Below are positions 1 to 9,001 of a stretch of 64,000 nt of DNA, piece by piece. How positions within the stretch are numbered: the stretch's first letter is position 1; each line of letters opens with the position of its first letter. The stretch lies in contig NZ_JMIT01000001.1 of the NCBI RefSeq assembly GCF_000731675.1, positions 1,301,526 to 1,365,525 of the forward strand, in the 5' to 3' direction. This DNA is from Pseudomonas capeferrum (GTDB lineage Bacteria; Pseudomonadota; Gammaproteobacteria; Pseudomonadales; Pseudomonadaceae). Below the pieces are notes generated by a model. It had not been told where the DNA came from, did no database searches, and saw nothing but the letters and a program-made list of their open reading frames with translations. Position numbers and translations under genes: made by a program.

Positions 1-411
1 GCTCAATGGATTCATCAGCAATTCCAGTATGAGTTCGAGGACATTGACCTCGCCCAATGGCAGTTGGACTTCGCGCAAGGCCAGGGCAATGGCCAATGGC
101 AATGCCTGGTCGCACTGGATCAAGGCCACTTGCTGGGTGGCGCTGCCCTCGCCAAGGAAGACCTGCCGTCCCGCCCGGAGCTAGGCCCCTGGCTAGCCTG
201 CGTATTCGTGGACCCGGCAGCCAGAGGTGCCGGTATCGCCGAGCAGTTGATCGAGGGCATATGTACCCACGCACGTGACACCGGCGTAGAAACCTTATAC
301 CTGCACACCAGTGACAAACAGTCTTACTATGCCAAGCGTGGCTGGGCGGTGATCGAGCAGTTCGAGGCCTGGGGCAAGGCGCAGTGGCTGATGTCGCGAT
401 CGCTTCGCTGA
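1..411 (+). CDS. GNAT-family N-acetyltransferase (5' end outside window)
   Basis: The frame is open from the first base of the window, so the start lies upstream. The visible 136 residues carry the acetyl-CoA-binding motif A of GNAT enzymes (VDPAARGAGIAEQLI, with the R-G-x-G turn) followed by the strand-helix segment YAKRGWAVIEQF, typical of the C-terminal part of the fold. GNAT enzymes move an acetyl group from acetyl-CoA to an amine; the substrate cannot be told from the sequence. It is a cytoplasmic, chromosomal type of gene with no sign of phage origin. Confidence 0.8.
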   Translation, partial: AQWIHQQFQYEFEDIDLAQWQLDFAQGQGNGQWQCLVALDQGHLLGGAALAKEDLPSRPELGPWLACVFVDPAARGAGIAEQLIEGICTHARDTGVETLYLHTSDKQSYYAKRGWAVIEQFEAWGKAQWLMSRSLR

Positions 412-486
412 GCCTGCGCCCAAACGATGCCGCAGCGAGGCCCAACTGGGCCGTAGACGCACACTTCAAGGAACGCAGCCAAGATC

Positions 487-729
487 ATGGAACCGCTTCA
501 AACCATCAAATCAGACCTCGTCAAAACGGCCGACCACCTCAATGCACTCAGCAAGGCCATGACCGGGCATGCCAAGTTCATGGAGGCCAGAGCGACTCCG
601 GAAACCAAGATCGATGTACGCGCTCATATCAAGTCCATCGACGGCGTCGCCGATGAGTTGAGGTCAGTTGCCGCAAAAATCACAGACACCGCTCTACCCG
701 CTACTTCGAACAGGCAAATTGCTCGTTGA
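487..729 (+). CDS. Hypothetical protein, 80 aa
   Basis: Small ORF after a 75-bp gap from the GNAT gene. The product is charged and mostly helical in composition (KSDLVKTADHLNALSKAMTG...), without signal peptide, membrane segment or recognisable motif. Its last 29 bases overlap the 3' end of the convergent gene at 701-1000. I do not recognise the family. Confidence 0.5.
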   Translation: MEPLQTIKSDLVKTADHLNALSKAMTGHAKFMEARATPETKIDVRAHIKSIDGVADELRSVAAKITDTALPATSNRQIAR

Positions 730-1000
730 CAGGCATCGCATCGCTCGCGATACGCCGTGCTCGGCCTACGCCCCAGGCCAAAGCGCGAGTCATCGACTCG
801 CCTGGGCGCGAATCGAATGCCTCTTCATGAATCGCCATGCCGCTAGTGGCATAAACACCGATGAACATCTGCGTGCTGCCTGTTCGCGACAGTCGCACCT
901 GGACATCGATGTAGGTTCCATCGTTTAACGTTTCGTCGTGTGACCGATGGTGAAGCGTTGGGTCTGCCCAGCCCCAGAAAACGTCGCCGCGAATCCGCAT
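701..1000 (-). CDS. Hypothetical protein, 99 aa
   Basis: Begins with an ATG preceded by a strong AGGAGGGG ribosome site. The protein is soluble, with strand-rich segments (TYIDVQVRLSRTGSTQMFIGVY) and an Arg-rich C-terminal half. It resembles small orphan proteins often seen singly in Pseudomonas genomes, but I cannot name a domain. It converges on 487-729. Confidence 0.55.
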   Translation of the reverse strand: MRIRGDVFWGWADPTLHHRSHDETLNDGTYIDVQVRLSRTGSTQMFIGVYATSGMAIHEEAFDSRPGESMTRALAWGVGRARRIASDAMPVNEQFACSK

Positions 1001-1153
1001 GTCGCCCCTCCTACGACTTTAGTTGTATGCGTAAATGCCACCATAGCCAAAGCCAAACGGCACGCAACTGTACTTAGTCGGAATGAGAGCTGAATCGGAC
1101 AACTGGCTGTCAGGCGAAAGCGAAGTCATTTTCGCCTCTGCAATATCAACGCC

Positions 1154-1351
1154 TCAGGGTTTACCGTCCAGCTCTGGCGGCCATGCGCTCATGAAGATGA
1201 TGACCCCAGGTATGGAGAGCGCGAGCAAGTACTGCCCAGGGTGAACCACCACACCAATGGCCCAGACCGCCATCACAGCCCCACCGACAATACGCCGCTG
1301 TCGGGGCGTGAAGCGCTTTTGAAAGGTTTCCAGTTTTTTACGCCAAGCCAT
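1154..1351 (-). CDS. Small inner-membrane protein, 65 aa
   Basis: The basic, cytoplasmic-looking N-terminus (MAWRKKLETFQKRFTPRQRR) is followed by two hydrophobic segments separated by a short HPGQ turn. The C-terminus is PPELDGKP. An AAAGGA ribosome site precedes the ATG. A clear relative lies in the prophage early region at 61904-62101, with the same plan: basic amphipathic start with FxxRRR, two hydrophobic segments, and a PP-L-GGK-like end. That suggests a Pseudomonas family shared by chromosome and phages. Function unknown. Confidence 0.65.
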   Translation of the reverse strand: MAWRKKLETFQKRFTPRQRRIVGGAVMAVWAIGVVVHPGQYLLALSIPGVIIFMSAWPPELDGKP

Positions 1352-1411
1352 TACCCATTCCTTTGCACGCTCAGGTCCATTGCGTCGGCGCGTGGCTACG
1401 TTACAGATTCT

Positions 1412-1708
1412 TCAATCTTGCTCTGTCAGCTCACAGACACCATTTGCGCGACCCTTGCCGGTGTACGAAACGCCCGACGATCCGTCAGGGTTAACCATGA
1501 TCGATACGGTTACCCCACTGCCCTTGGCTTCGAAGTACGTGTCACTGAATTTCTTCAATTTTGCTTCCTTGCCATTGATGTACACAGGGCCGCCCTCATC
1601 GGCATGCACCTCGATATTCCCCGGGCATGTGGCATTGACCAGCGGGATCTGCGCATTGGCGATACCCGCAATGGAACACAACGCCGCACCTAGCAGTAAC
1701 TGCTTCAT
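1412..1708 (-). CDS. Secreted hypothetical protein, 98 aa
   Basis: A classical Sec signal peptide (MKQLLLGAALCSIAGIANA, cleavage after ANA) follows an AGGAGG ribosome site. The mature part is about 79 residues with two cysteines (ATCPG and NGVCEL) that could form a disulphide. The body is glycine-rich and beta-prone (YINGKEAKLKKFSDTYF, SIMVNPDGSSGVSYTGKG). Probably periplasmic; function unknown. Confidence 0.65.
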   Translation of the reverse strand: MKQLLLGAALCSIAGIANAQIPLVNATCPGNIEVHADEGGPVYINGKEAKLKKFSDTYFEAKGSGVTVSIMVNPDGSSGVSYTGKGRANGVCELTEQD

Positions 1709-1875
1709 TAAAACCTCCTGAGTTGCCGGGCTATGAAAATTCTAGAATTAGCCCAGCGCGAATGATCGCGCAACCCCTTCGTTCGGCCACTTCAGGTCGC
1801 CATCCGTCAGTCCCGTGGCACCCTGTCCCCAGCCCATGGCCCAAGAGATGTACTCACTCGAACGGGAGATACATC

Positions 1876-2262
1876 ATGAAACGGACACCTCCGCATACCC
1901 TGCTGCTCGCCCTTTGCCTGGGCGTCATTACCCCTATGGCCTTCGCGACCAGCGATATGAACGACAACGGCGCAGGCTCGCCTGGTACTCCAGGCGCAAA
2001 TAGCGGCCAAGGTAGCCCTAGCGGCGGCGGAGCAAGTGGCTCTGGTACGCCGGCAGATGCCATGGGCACCGGAGCAGGCACCGAAAGAAACGGAACCGAC
2101 AAAACAGGCGGCGATGGGACTGATCACACGGGTTCGGGTAATAGCGGTACCGCCGGCCCGGGGAGTAGCACCGGCGGCAGTGGTACGGGTAGCAGCGGTG
2201 CCGGTGGGGGCGCAGGTGGCAGCGGTGGGGCAAGCGGTGGGTCGGGTGGCGGCGGAAGTTAA
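1876..2262 (+). CDS. Secreted Gly/Ser/Thr-rich low-complexity protein
   Basis: The start is placed at the ATG after GGGAGAT. It gives a signal peptide ending near MAFATSD. The rest, about 105 residues, is almost entirely G, S, T, A and N with a few D/E. There is no repeat of fixed length and no folded domain. Such proteins are exported and disordered; a surface or periplasmic role is possible, but nothing in the sequence proves it. The longer upstream frame from 1723 has no signal peptide at its start and is rejected. Confidence 0.6.
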   Translation: MKRTPPHTLLLALCLGVITPMAFATSDMNDNGAGSPGTPGANSGQGSPSGGGASGSGTPADAMGTGAGTERNGTDKTGGDGTDHTGSGNSGTAGPGSSTGGSGTGSSGAGGGAGGSGGASGGSGGGGS

Positions 2263-2277
2263 GCTCGCGGCTGCAAC

Positions 2278-2850
2278 TTACACCGCGTCCGGCTCTACCA
2301 GCCACTTCTTGAATTTCGCCGGAGAGCCGGCATAAAGCGCATTGGCGACGACATCCTCAGTCACCACACTGTTGGCCGCAACCACACTGTTCTGGCCAAT
2401 GTTGACGCCCGGCAGGATCACGGCCCCCGCGCCTATCCATGCATTGTCGCCCACGGTGATCGGCGCTATGTAGTCGTTGCTCTTGCGCCGATCCGGGTGC
2501 ACATCGTGGCTGGTCGTGCACAGTCGTACCTGTGGTCCCAGCATCGCCTTGCGCCCAATGCGGATAGTTGCCTCGTCGAGTAACACGCAACCGCTATTGA
2601 TAAACGCGCCCTTGCCCAGTTCCAGGTTGCCGCGCTCGAAGTAGATCGGTGGGCGAATGACAACGCTGCCTTCAGTGCGAATACCCGCCTTGGCCATAAG
2701 GCGATTAGTCTGCTTCTTGCCCAGATCATGGGTATCCAGCAATCGCATGAGCTGGCGTGGGGTCAAGCTACGTTTGAGTTTTGCGATGAATAAAAACAAG
2801 CGGTAAACCCAATGAGGTGATGGTTGCTTAAGGTCGGATTGTCGACCCAT
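2278..2850 (-). CDS. Hexapeptide-repeat acyltransferase (sugar O-acetyltransferase-like)
   Basis: The left-handed beta-helix signature of LbH acyltransferases runs through residues ~70-180 (IGRKAMLGPQVRLC, ITVGDNAWIGAGAVILPGV, IGQNSVVAANSVVTEDV). It ends in the usual NALYAGSPAKFKKW tail seen in maltose/galactoside O-acetyltransferase relatives. The conserved catalytic His is in CTTSHDVHPD. An N-terminal amphipathic stretch of about 60 residues may contact the acceptor or membrane. I place the start at MGRQSDL; a GTG nine codons upstream is an alternative. Likely acetylates a sugar or polysaccharide precursor. Confidence 0.75.
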   Translation of the reverse strand: MGRQSDLKQPSPHWVYRLFLFIAKLKRSLTPRQLMRLLDTHDLGKKQTNRLMAKAGIRTEGSVVIRPPIYFERGNLELGKGAFINSGCVLLDEATIRIGRKAMLGPQVRLCTTSHDVHPDRRKSNDYIAPITVGDNAWIGAGAVILPGVNIGQNSVVAANSVVTEDVVANALYAGSPAKFKKWLVEPDAV

Positions 2851-3121
2851 GCGGCAAGCATGGCCGAGCTGAAGCACTAACGGGCCCGTGCCAAAGGTAC
2901 ACTTTATATAGCGCCGTTTTATCGGCGACCTTGCACACTTCTTTAGCCTATCGTGTCGGGCTCATGGTAATCGCCCCTGCAGCCCCTGGCCACCCATCCA
3001 CCCTGGACGCAAACCCAGTAACCCACCTGCCCTGCTCCGTAGTAGCGTCTCGGCCTCTACGAACTTCCAGGTCCGTCACTTTGAAACCCATGGACCTGGG
3101 CGATTCAGACCAGGAGGTCAA

Positions 3122-3379
3122 ATGCAGCGTGTTCAGGTGATTGATCAAGCAGCTTTGGATTCGGCACTGATAGCGTTTGCCCGCTACAAAACCGGAGAAA
3201 CAAAACTCTTCGATCTAGAGCGTGCAATGAGCTTTGAAGTAGGTGAAGCCCTGTCGAGGAGCGAGCTGGTGCGATTCACGATTACCAAAATGGTGTCGGG
3301 TCGGTATCGCATCCGTGATGAAGGAGAGAACGCCATCACCGATGCCGGGCGGGCTCGCCTCGAGGTGATTCGAGGCTAG
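3122..3379 (+). CDS. Hypothetical protein, 85 aa
   Basis: The start is fixed by a CAGGAGGTCAA ribosome site seven bases before the ATG. The product is a soluble, charged protein (FDLERAMSFEVGEALSRSELVRFTITK) of mixed helix and strand. No motif is recognised. It is free-standing, with no operon partner. Confidence 0.55.
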   Translation: MQRVQVIDQAALDSALIAFARYKTGETKLFDLERAMSFEVGEALSRSELVRFTITKMVSGRYRIRDEGENAITDAGRARLEVIRG

Positions 3380-3725
3380 CGCCGCCCTCAATAGCGCGTT
3401 CAGCCAGCTTCACCTCAAGCGCAGGGCAGGTATGCACCTCCCGCTTAGCATCGAGGTGAAGTCCCACGGCCAGTTCACAACGAATAAACAGGTCCTGCTT
3501 CAGGTGGTCAGAAGATACGCGGCGGCACCCTTGATCAAGCGCCAGGGCTTCCAGAGTGAAAGGTGCTCGAACAACCTGCTGGAGTTGCCCGCCAAGCCTG
3601 CAATCCAGAGATAGACGAACCACTTCCGTAGCAACCTGAGGGTTTTCTTTGTTTTCACTCGCAACAGTCAACACACCTTGATCAATGCCCCTGCCAGCAA
3701 AAATGAGTAGCACGTGAACACGCAC
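3336..3725 (-). CDS. Possible ORF covering the 3380-3874 gap (weak)
   Basis: The 495 bases between the genes at 3122 and 3875 have only this minus-strand frame of useful length (129 codons), running 44 bases into the 3' end of 3122-3379. No ribosome site precedes it and no domain is seen. The composition is not clearly non-coding (LSLDCRLGGQLQQVVRAPF). The rest of the gap (3726-3874) holds nothing I recognise. Confidence 0.25.
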   Translation of the reverse strand: MRVHVLLIFAGRGIDQGVLTVASENKENPQVATEVVRLSLDCRLGGQLQQVVRAPFTLEALALDQGCRRVSSDHLKQDLFIRCELAVGLHLDAKREVHTCPALEVKLAERAIEGGASLESPRGEPARHR

Positions 3726-3874
3726 ACACTCTGGCAGACAATCGGTTCCAAAAAAAGCGGGATTAGACCGCCTGTGACCGGCATTCTACAAGGGTCGCCG
3801 TTTAAGTTTTTAACGCATTTCAGCGTAAACCATCAGGGTCAGCTAGAGTTTTTCATGAGTTCAAACACCGTGAG

Positions 3875-4204
3875 ATGACGATCATGCTAAAACAAGAAGC
3901 GGACGACGTTATTGAGCGTATCAGGGACGATCTAAAACGGCACGGGGTGCTGATCGGCTACGATCCAGAGTTCACCACGCCTGAATTCGGCTGCGACCTG
4001 GATCACCACGTTGCTCAGATCAGAGAAGATCCGGAAAGCCATGTCGTGCGCATCGTGATCCATGACGAAGGCTTGTGGGCGCAGCTCAGACAGGGGTCCG
4101 TGTATCGCTGCGTCGTCAGTGAATGTAAAGGGAAGCTATTCGGCATGCCAATTACCATCGAACCTCGAACCGATGCGTCCTACACCATCCAGTACAAGCT
4201 CTGA
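3875..4204 (+). CDS. Hypothetical protein, 109 aa
   Basis: A soluble acidic protein with alternating strands (VVRIVIHDEGLWAQL, YRCVVSECKGKLFGMPITIEP). No signal or membrane segment. Two ATG codons three codons apart are possible starts. It sits between a non-coding gap and a decayed integrase fragment; family not recognised. Confidence 0.5.
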   Translation: MTIMLKQEADDVIERIRDDLKRHGVLIGYDPEFTTPEFGCDLDHHVAQIREDPESHVVRIVIHDEGLWAQLRQGSVYRCVVSECKGKLFGMPITIEPRTDASYTIQYKL

Positions 4205-4396
4205 AGCTTCTGCAGGGTTGTCTGGCGGCAGGACTGCCCTGCAGATCGAAAGCCGAACAATTCAGTGAAGCCCACTCGGCCTCCCAGGCCGTTAAGTGCT
4301 GGTTTCCGCTCATGCCCGTGTGCATCTTTCTCTCTTTGTCCATCGCGCGCGCCTGCGAGAGAGGGGTTGATTCGTGCGGTTCGAAATCTGCACCCT

Positions 4397-4645
4397 CAAT
4401 GGCGCCCGCCCCCTAAGACGCTGGGGATCAGATACCGCCCCCCGTATAACTGCCGCCATACCTATGCGACAATAGGCTCAATGTCTGGTCTCAACCCCGC
4501 ATTTATCGCCCAACAGCTCGGGCATGGCGTGCAGATGCTCTTATCGACTCATGCGCGCTGGATTGACACGTCCAACGACTGGCAGGAGCTGGAACCGCTC
4601 CAGATTGGTCCGAAATGGGCTCGCAGCTGCGACGAAGCCACGTAA
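4397..4645 (+). pseudogene. Tyrosine-recombinase (phage integrase) C-terminal remnant
   Basis: About 80 codons match the end of phage integrases: PYNCRHTYATIGSMSGLNPA (box with R-H-T), FIAQQLGHGVQMLL and STHARWIDTSNDW. The usual nucleophile is the Tyr of ST-Y-ARWI; here it reads His. The codons before ~4397 do not resemble an integrase, so the catalytic N-terminal part is gone. This is a scar of an earlier integration event and cannot be the integrase of the prophage to its right. Confidence 0.75.
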
Positions 4646-5125
4646 GTTATTGATAGGTAAGCTCCTTTGATCTCCACCGCTAACATCACCATGCAGTATT
4701 TAGGGGGTGTTTGGCGGTGACAAAGGGTTAATTTCATTGGGACAAACGCCCCACCATTACCCTCATATCCCAATCGGTGGTATCAAAATTGGTATCACCT
4801 GCTAGCTGTCGCTGACTGTCCGCTTTCGACCCAAAGCAGCCGGTGAGGATTATCTACATAAGCGTGCACAAATGACCTTGCGCAAGAGAGGGTGGAATCC
4901 GTTTACGCTCTAGCAGCCCGAACTCACCGCCTGGGCGACGGTAACTACACCCTGCATGATTGCAGTGGTTACTTGCACTTTGAAAATCTGCTAGTCTCAC
5001 AATCCTAAACCGACAACTGGCTTTCTGTACGGTGCGCTGCCTTACGCATACTAGGGCTATCGCCCGGATAGAGTGAACTCCCGCCGTTGCCGGTACTTGA
5101 TTGCCCCTTGTTTCCGAGGACTGGG
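4646..5125. other. Intergenic, no gene seen
   Basis: 480 bases between the integrase remnant and the membrane-protein gene. I see no supported reading frame, tRNA or clear repeat. It may hold the promoter of 5126-6040. Confidence 0.5.
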
Positions 5126-6040
5126 ATGCCCCCTGAAATAGAAAAGTTGCAAAAAACAATTGAAGCAATTACTGGCGTCACTGATGCAGTGGTTGATAAG
5201 GAGTACGTGTCGGAACTCTCAGAGGATCATTTTAGTCTTCTTCCCTACGGGGACTTGCCGCTCGGCGCACTGCGCCGTACTCACGGCGGCCTGGCGGACG
5301 AAGTCATAATTACCGTTAACTTTGGCATCTCGCGAGATTTAGCAGGGCTTCAAGCTCTGGAGCTTATCTCCTGGTGCGTGCGCGATGCTGCGCGCGGTGG
5401 TGAGCCTATTCAGGTCAGGTCCTTGGCGCTTCCGCCTATTGGAGAGCAATTCGGCACGACGCTTCGCTTTGTGATCGAGTACTTCTACGTCGACCCGGAA
5501 CAGGACATTGCGAAGCTGATCACCAAGGTGGGAGAGCTTGCCGATCAGTTCGGCATCATCCAAAACATGATGCCCCAACCCAGCCCTCTCAAAAAGTTCC
5601 TGCCGTGGCGTGCCAAACAAACCGGCACTGAACCGAACCACGAAGAAGAAAAAAGCAGTGACCGGCGCCGAGGAGCTTGGCTGATGCTAGGAGGCGTTGT
5701 TTCGTACTCCGGTTATACAAGACTTCCAGGTAGTTGGGCAGAGGGCTCTGGTCTGCTGGCAATCGGGATTTTTTTGGTCGCCTGTGCGATCATCTGTAAA
5801 CAGTCCACATTGGCTTTCATACAGCGCATCATAGTTGCTGCAATTAGCTTCTCTCTAGCTTGCCATTTCGCAGCCAAGCTTTATCAGGATGTGATAAACG
5901 GCCGCTATGGAGCTCTTGCCAATCTGCCGACGAGGTCAAACTGGGACTTGACGGTATTAATTGGGATGATCCTGGCTCTCATTGGGATCTCGGCGGCTAT
6001 GCTCTTCAAACCAAGCAAAAAGGGTAATAACCGATCCTGA
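5126..6040 (+). CDS. Hypothetical protein with C-terminal membrane anchor, 304 aa
   Basis: The start is chosen at MPPEIEKLQ, nine bases after a CGAGGA ribosome site. Residues 1-165 form a soluble domain with alternating strands and helices (DEVIITVNFGISRDLAGLQ, GTTLRFVIEYFYVDP). Residues ~166-190 are a charged linker (HEEEKSSDRRR). Residues ~190-300 carry about four hydrophobic segments ending in a basic tail. The layout suggests a sensor or effector domain held at the inner membrane. I do not recognise the family; a defence role is possible but unproven. Confidence 0.6.
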   Translation: MPPEIEKLQKTIEAITGVTDAVVDKEYVSELSEDHFSLLPYGDLPLGALRRTHGGLADEVIITVNFGISRDLAGLQALELISWCVRDAARGGEPIQVRSLALPPIGEQFGTTLRFVIEYFYVDPEQDIAKLITKVGELADQFGIIQNMMPQPSPLKKFLPWRAKQTGTEPNHEEEKSSDRRRGAWLMLGGVVSYSGYTRLPGSWAEGSGLLAIGIFLVACAIICKQSTLAFIQRIIVAAISFSLACHFAAKLYQDVINGRYGALANLPTRSNWDLTVLIGMILALIGISAAMLFKPSKKGNNRS

Positions 6041-6106
6041 AACGTGAATATCACATTTCAGCGCATCAAGCACGGCAATCTGCTTGAGCCACAGGTTTAT
6101 GCGTAA

Positions 6107-6153
6107 GTGTCCTGTACGGTAATTTGAATGTTCGAGTTAACCGTACAGGACAC
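6107..6153. repeat. 14-bp perfect inverted repeat
   Basis: GTGTCCTGTACGGT at 6107-6120 and its exact complement ACCGTACAGGACAC at 6140-6153 flank a 19-base spacer. It lies between the membrane-protein gene and the SOS block. There is no U-run next to it, so a simple terminator is unlikely. Confidence 0.7.
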
Positions 6154-6282
6154 CCGGTGGGTAAACGCCATCCGAATTCCCGATTCCGGCCGTTAGCGGC
6201 TCTTAGCCAACGGCAGCTTAGGGTCGAAAGCAGCCATCCACGACTGGCAACTATCGCCCCTAGCCGCCGCGCATCGAGCGGT

Positions 6283-6504
6283 TCAAGCGGTCTCTTCATC
6301 CTCAATCAGCGCCCACAGCCTGGCCGCCTCGGCAAACTCCAGCATGTCGGCCAACTGGTCTGCATCAACGTCACTGCGTCGGTGCGCAGAAATCGCGAGC
6401 TCGGCAAGCACTGCGGCCCTGCCATCGGGATCGGCTACCAGAGCGGGCTGGTCATTGAGTTCGGCCAACCAAGCCACTGGCAGGCTCAACACTTGACCGT
6501 CCAC
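6283..6504 (-). CDS. Hypothetical protein downstream of umuC, 73 aa
   Basis: Overlaps the last 19 bases of umuC, so it is probably translated from the same SOS transcript. The product is acidic, Ala-rich and helical ([40 protein letters not shown]). No domain recognised. Confidence 0.5.
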   Translation of the reverse strand: MDGQVLSLPVAWLAELNDQPALVADPDGRAAVLAELAISAHRRSDVDADQLADMLEFAEAARLWALIEDEETA

Positions 6505-7760
6505 AGCTGATCAATCCGCGTGGTATAGGATTGGCTCATCATCTCCCTCCTCATTCCCCAGTCCGGTGTCGCCGGTACGCTGGCGGCTCGCATTGTCCCC
6601 CTCCCCCAGCGCTCGTTGATGTCATCCATCACCTGCATCAGTCGGTCACATGCCACCGATTGCTTGAGCGCAAACAAGTCCTCTGAAAACTCACCTGGTT
6701 GCCGCAGGTCCATCAGCAGCACCTCTGCCTTGCTGTACCGAAAACCCGGCCGGAAGATTCGCGCAACAGCATCGGTGGCCAGTCGGGTCATCAGCAGCGT
6801 GTCGCAGGTTGGGTATGGCAGTTCCACCAGCGCCCCTTGTGCGTGGCGCGCCTCGTCCGGGTTGAACATGCCGGTGCGAATGCTGACGCGCATGCGCTTG
6901 CACACTGAGCCCTGGGCCCGGAGTTTCTCCGTTGCTCGGCCAACGTAAGTGGCCACTGCCTGCTTGATGGGCGCCAGCTCTGTCAGCCGCATGCCGAACA
7001 TCCGGCTGCAGCAGATTTCCTGCTTTGGGGGTTCGGCCTCGTCCAGTTCCAGGCACGGGGTGCCAGCCAGCTCGCGGGCAGTCTTCTCCACCACCACACT
7101 GAATTTCTGCCGCAGCGTCCAGGCATCAGCCTTGGCCAGATCCATAGCCGTGTGGATGCCCATCGCCTCGAGGTGGGCGGTCATCCGCCGGCCAACACCC
7201 CATACCTCTTTCACCTCTGTGTTGCGCAGCACCCAATCGCGCTTGAACGGATCGGTAATATCGACCACGCCACCTGTCTGCGCCTGCAGCCGCTTGGCGG
7301 TGTGATTGGCCAGCTTAGCGAGCGTCTTTGTGCTGGCGAAGCCCACACCCACCGGAATGCCGGTGCACTGCAATATCCGTGAGCGAACTCTTCGCCCGAA
7401 TTGGGTCAGGTTTTCTTGAATGCCTGACAGATCGGCGAAGCATTCATCGATGCTGTAGACCTCCGTGGCAGGCACCATCGACTCGATTAGCGTCATAACG
7501 CGCTCGCTCATGTCGCCGTACAAGGCATAGTTGCTGCTGAAAGCCATGATGCCGTGTCGGCGCAACTTATCCTTTGCCTGGAAGTACGGCTCGCCCATTT
7601 TCACGAATGGCTTCGCGTCGTAGGACCTGGCAATCACGCAGCCGTCGTTGTTGCTCAGTACCACTATCGGGACCTTTGCCAAGTCAGGCCGAAACACCCG
7701 TTCGCAACTCGCATAGAACGAGTTGCAATCGATCAGCGCGAAGACCTGGTCACTGCGCAT
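6486..7760 (-). CDS. umuC: DNA polymerase V catalytic subunit UmuC-like
   Basis: A Y-family polymerase for error-prone lesion bypass. Residues near the start read [19 protein letters not shown], the metal-binding Asp and steric-gate region. Then come [17 protein letters not shown] (fingers) and [14 protein letters not shown] with the catalytic SIDE motif, HhH-like residues ([16 protein letters not shown]) and the C-terminal UmuC domain. At 424 aa the length is normal. I use MRSDQV as start because it overlaps the umuD stop by 11 bases (translational coupling); the frame is open 15 codons further upstream. Confidence 0.93.
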   Translation of the reverse strand: MRSDQVFALIDCNSFYASCERVFRPDLAKVPIVVLSNNDGCVIARSYDAKPFVKMGEPYFQAKDKLRRHGIMAFSSNYALYGDMSERVMTLIESMVPATEVYSIDECFADLSGIQENLTQFGRRVRSRILQCTGIPVGVGFASTKTLAKLANHTAKRLQAQTGGVVDITDPFKRDWVLRNTEVKEVWGVGRRMTAHLEAMGIHTAMDLAKADAWTLRQKFSVVVEKTARELAGTPCLELDEAEPPKQEICCSRMFGMRLTELAPIKQAVATYVGRATEKLRAQGSVCKRMRVSIRTGMFNPDEARHAQGALVELPYPTCDTLLMTRLATDAVARIFRPGFRYSKAEVLLMDLRQPGEFSEDLFALKQSVACDRLMQVMDDINERWGRGTMRAASVPATPDWGMRREMMSQSYTTRIDQLWTVKC

Positions 7761-8178
7761 GGTCGCGAACGCTGTAACGCACAACGCCCCAGATGACGAG
7801 CTCATCGCCTTCCATGATGTACCGCGGCGGGTACGCTGGATTCTCCGATTTCAGAATCACTACGTCGTCGCGACGATGCAGACGCTTGCAGACCGGCTCG
7901 CTGTTTACTGCGGCAATGACTATATCGCCATGTTCGGCCTCACGGCCGCGATCTACGATGACGATGTCGCCGGAGTAAATCCCCGCCCCTTGCATGCTGT
8001 CGCCCTCCACTTTCACCAGATACACATGGGGTGCGCGGAGGTCGAATAGCTCATCAAGGGAAATATGGCCTTCCAGGTGGTCCGCTGCAGGGGATGGGAA
8101 GCCGGCCGGAACGTGAAACGAATACAGCGGTAGCGGTTCGGTACCGCCGGTTGGCGTACCCAAGAATGTGATGGTCAT
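7750..8178 (-). CDS. umuD: UmuD-like self-cleaving polymerase V subunit
   Basis: An S24 peptidase-fold protein of 142 aa. The nucleophile is in KVEGDSMQGAGI and the general-base Lys in EPVCKRLHRR, giving the Ser-Lys dyad. The N-terminal cleavage region is PAGFPSPAADH, the Ala-Gly bond being the expected cut site. RecA filaments trigger self-cleavage to the active form, which pairs with UmuC. The start MTITFLG is used; 21 upstream codons overlap the LexA box and cannot be coding in the regulated message. Confidence 0.92.
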   Translation of the reverse strand: MTITFLGTPTGGTEPLPLYSFHVPAGFPSPAADHLEGHISLDELFDLRAPHVYLVKVEGDSMQGAGIYSGDIVIVDRGREAEHGDIVIAAVNSEPVCKRLHRRDDVVILKSENPAYPPRYIMEGDELVIWGVVRYSVRDHAQ

Positions 8179-8198
8179 GATGGAAGGTCCAATGCAAA

Positions 8199-8214
8199 CT
8201 GTATGCATATACAG
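8199..8214. promoter_or_regulatory. LexA (SOS) box between umuD and the SRAP gene
   Basis: CTGTATGCATATACAG fits CTG-N10-CAG with near-perfect dyad symmetry. It lies 21 bases upstream of the umuD start and 68 bases before the divergent SRAP gene, so one LexA site may control both. Confidence 0.85.
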
Positions 8215-8281
8215 TAAATCTGGCATCGGGTGCTCGGTCAATCCTGGGCAGCGAAATTTCTGACGGGCGAGAGATGGGAAA

Positions 8282-9001
8282 ATGTGCGGACGGTACTCGA
8301 TCTACGAATCGATGGATTACTACCTGCGCCAGCTATCGCTGGACCTGGTAGTGATCAATGGCTACGACCATGAGCCGATCAACCGATACAACGTAGCGCC
8401 GTCCACTCGCGTGGAAATCGTTCGCCAGGTTGGGGGTCGATCGAGCGTGGATCGCGTCAAGTGGGGATGGTCGCCATTCTGGGCGAAGGGAAAGCGCCCC
8501 GATCCGATCAATGCTCGAGCCGAGACGGTGGTGGCAGGGAAGTTCTTCAAGGGCCTTTGGCCGAACGGCAGAGCTCTTGCCCCTGCAAATGGCTGGTTTG
8601 AGTGGATCGCTGATCCCACGGACCCAAAGCGAAAGCAGCCTTACTACATCACCAGCGCCGACGGCGGCCCGCTCTTCTTTGCGGCGCTGGCAGAGGTGCA
8701 CCACAGCCTGGAGCCGGACGAGCGCGATGGGTTTGTGATCATTACTGCAGCAGCCGACCAAGGCCTGGTCGACATCCACGACAGAAAGCCCCTGGTGCTG
8801 TCCCCTGAGATTGCTAGGGAATGGATGGACCCCGGTACAACGAGTGAGCGCGCGGAGGAGATTGTCGAAGCAGGATGCCGACCCGCTCATGATTTCCGCT
8901 GGTTCCCGGTAGGAAAAGCAGTCGGCAAGGTCGGTAACCAGGGACCGGAGCTAATCGAACCTGTCAGTGAGGAGAACCGCCAGGGCGACCTAGAGCTTTA
9001 A
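8282..9001 (+). CDS. SRAP-domain abasic-site-shielding protein (YedK/HMCES family)
   Basis: Starts MCGRYSIYE: after Met removal the N-terminal Cys is the residue that crosslinks to abasic sites in single-stranded DNA. Further SRAP landmarks are NVAPSTRVEIV, INARAETV (substrate pocket), RALAPANGWFEW with the conserved Trp-Glu, and the Thr-Ala/His region of FVIITAAADQGLVDIHDRKP. At 239 aa it is slightly longer than YedK. It is divergent from umuDC across one LexA box, forming a DNA-damage module. Confidence 0.92.
   Translation: MCGRYSIYESMDYYLRQLSLDLVVINGYDHEPINRYNVAPSTRVEIVRQVGGRSSVDRVKWGWSPFWAKGKRPDPINARAETVVAGKFFKGLWPNGRALAPANGWFEWIADPTDPKRKQPYYITSADGGPLFFAALAEVHHSLEPDERDGFVIITAAADQGLVDIHDRKPLVLSPEIAREWMDPGTTSERAEEIVEAGCRPAHDFRWFPVGKAVGKVGNQGPELIEPVSEENRQGDLEL

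Noticed and set aside
4265..4645. Full-length plus-strand protein from 4265
   Set aside because: Only the last ~80 codons resemble an integrase, and the catalytic Tyr is changed; the upstream codons look non-coding. Called a pseudogene instead.
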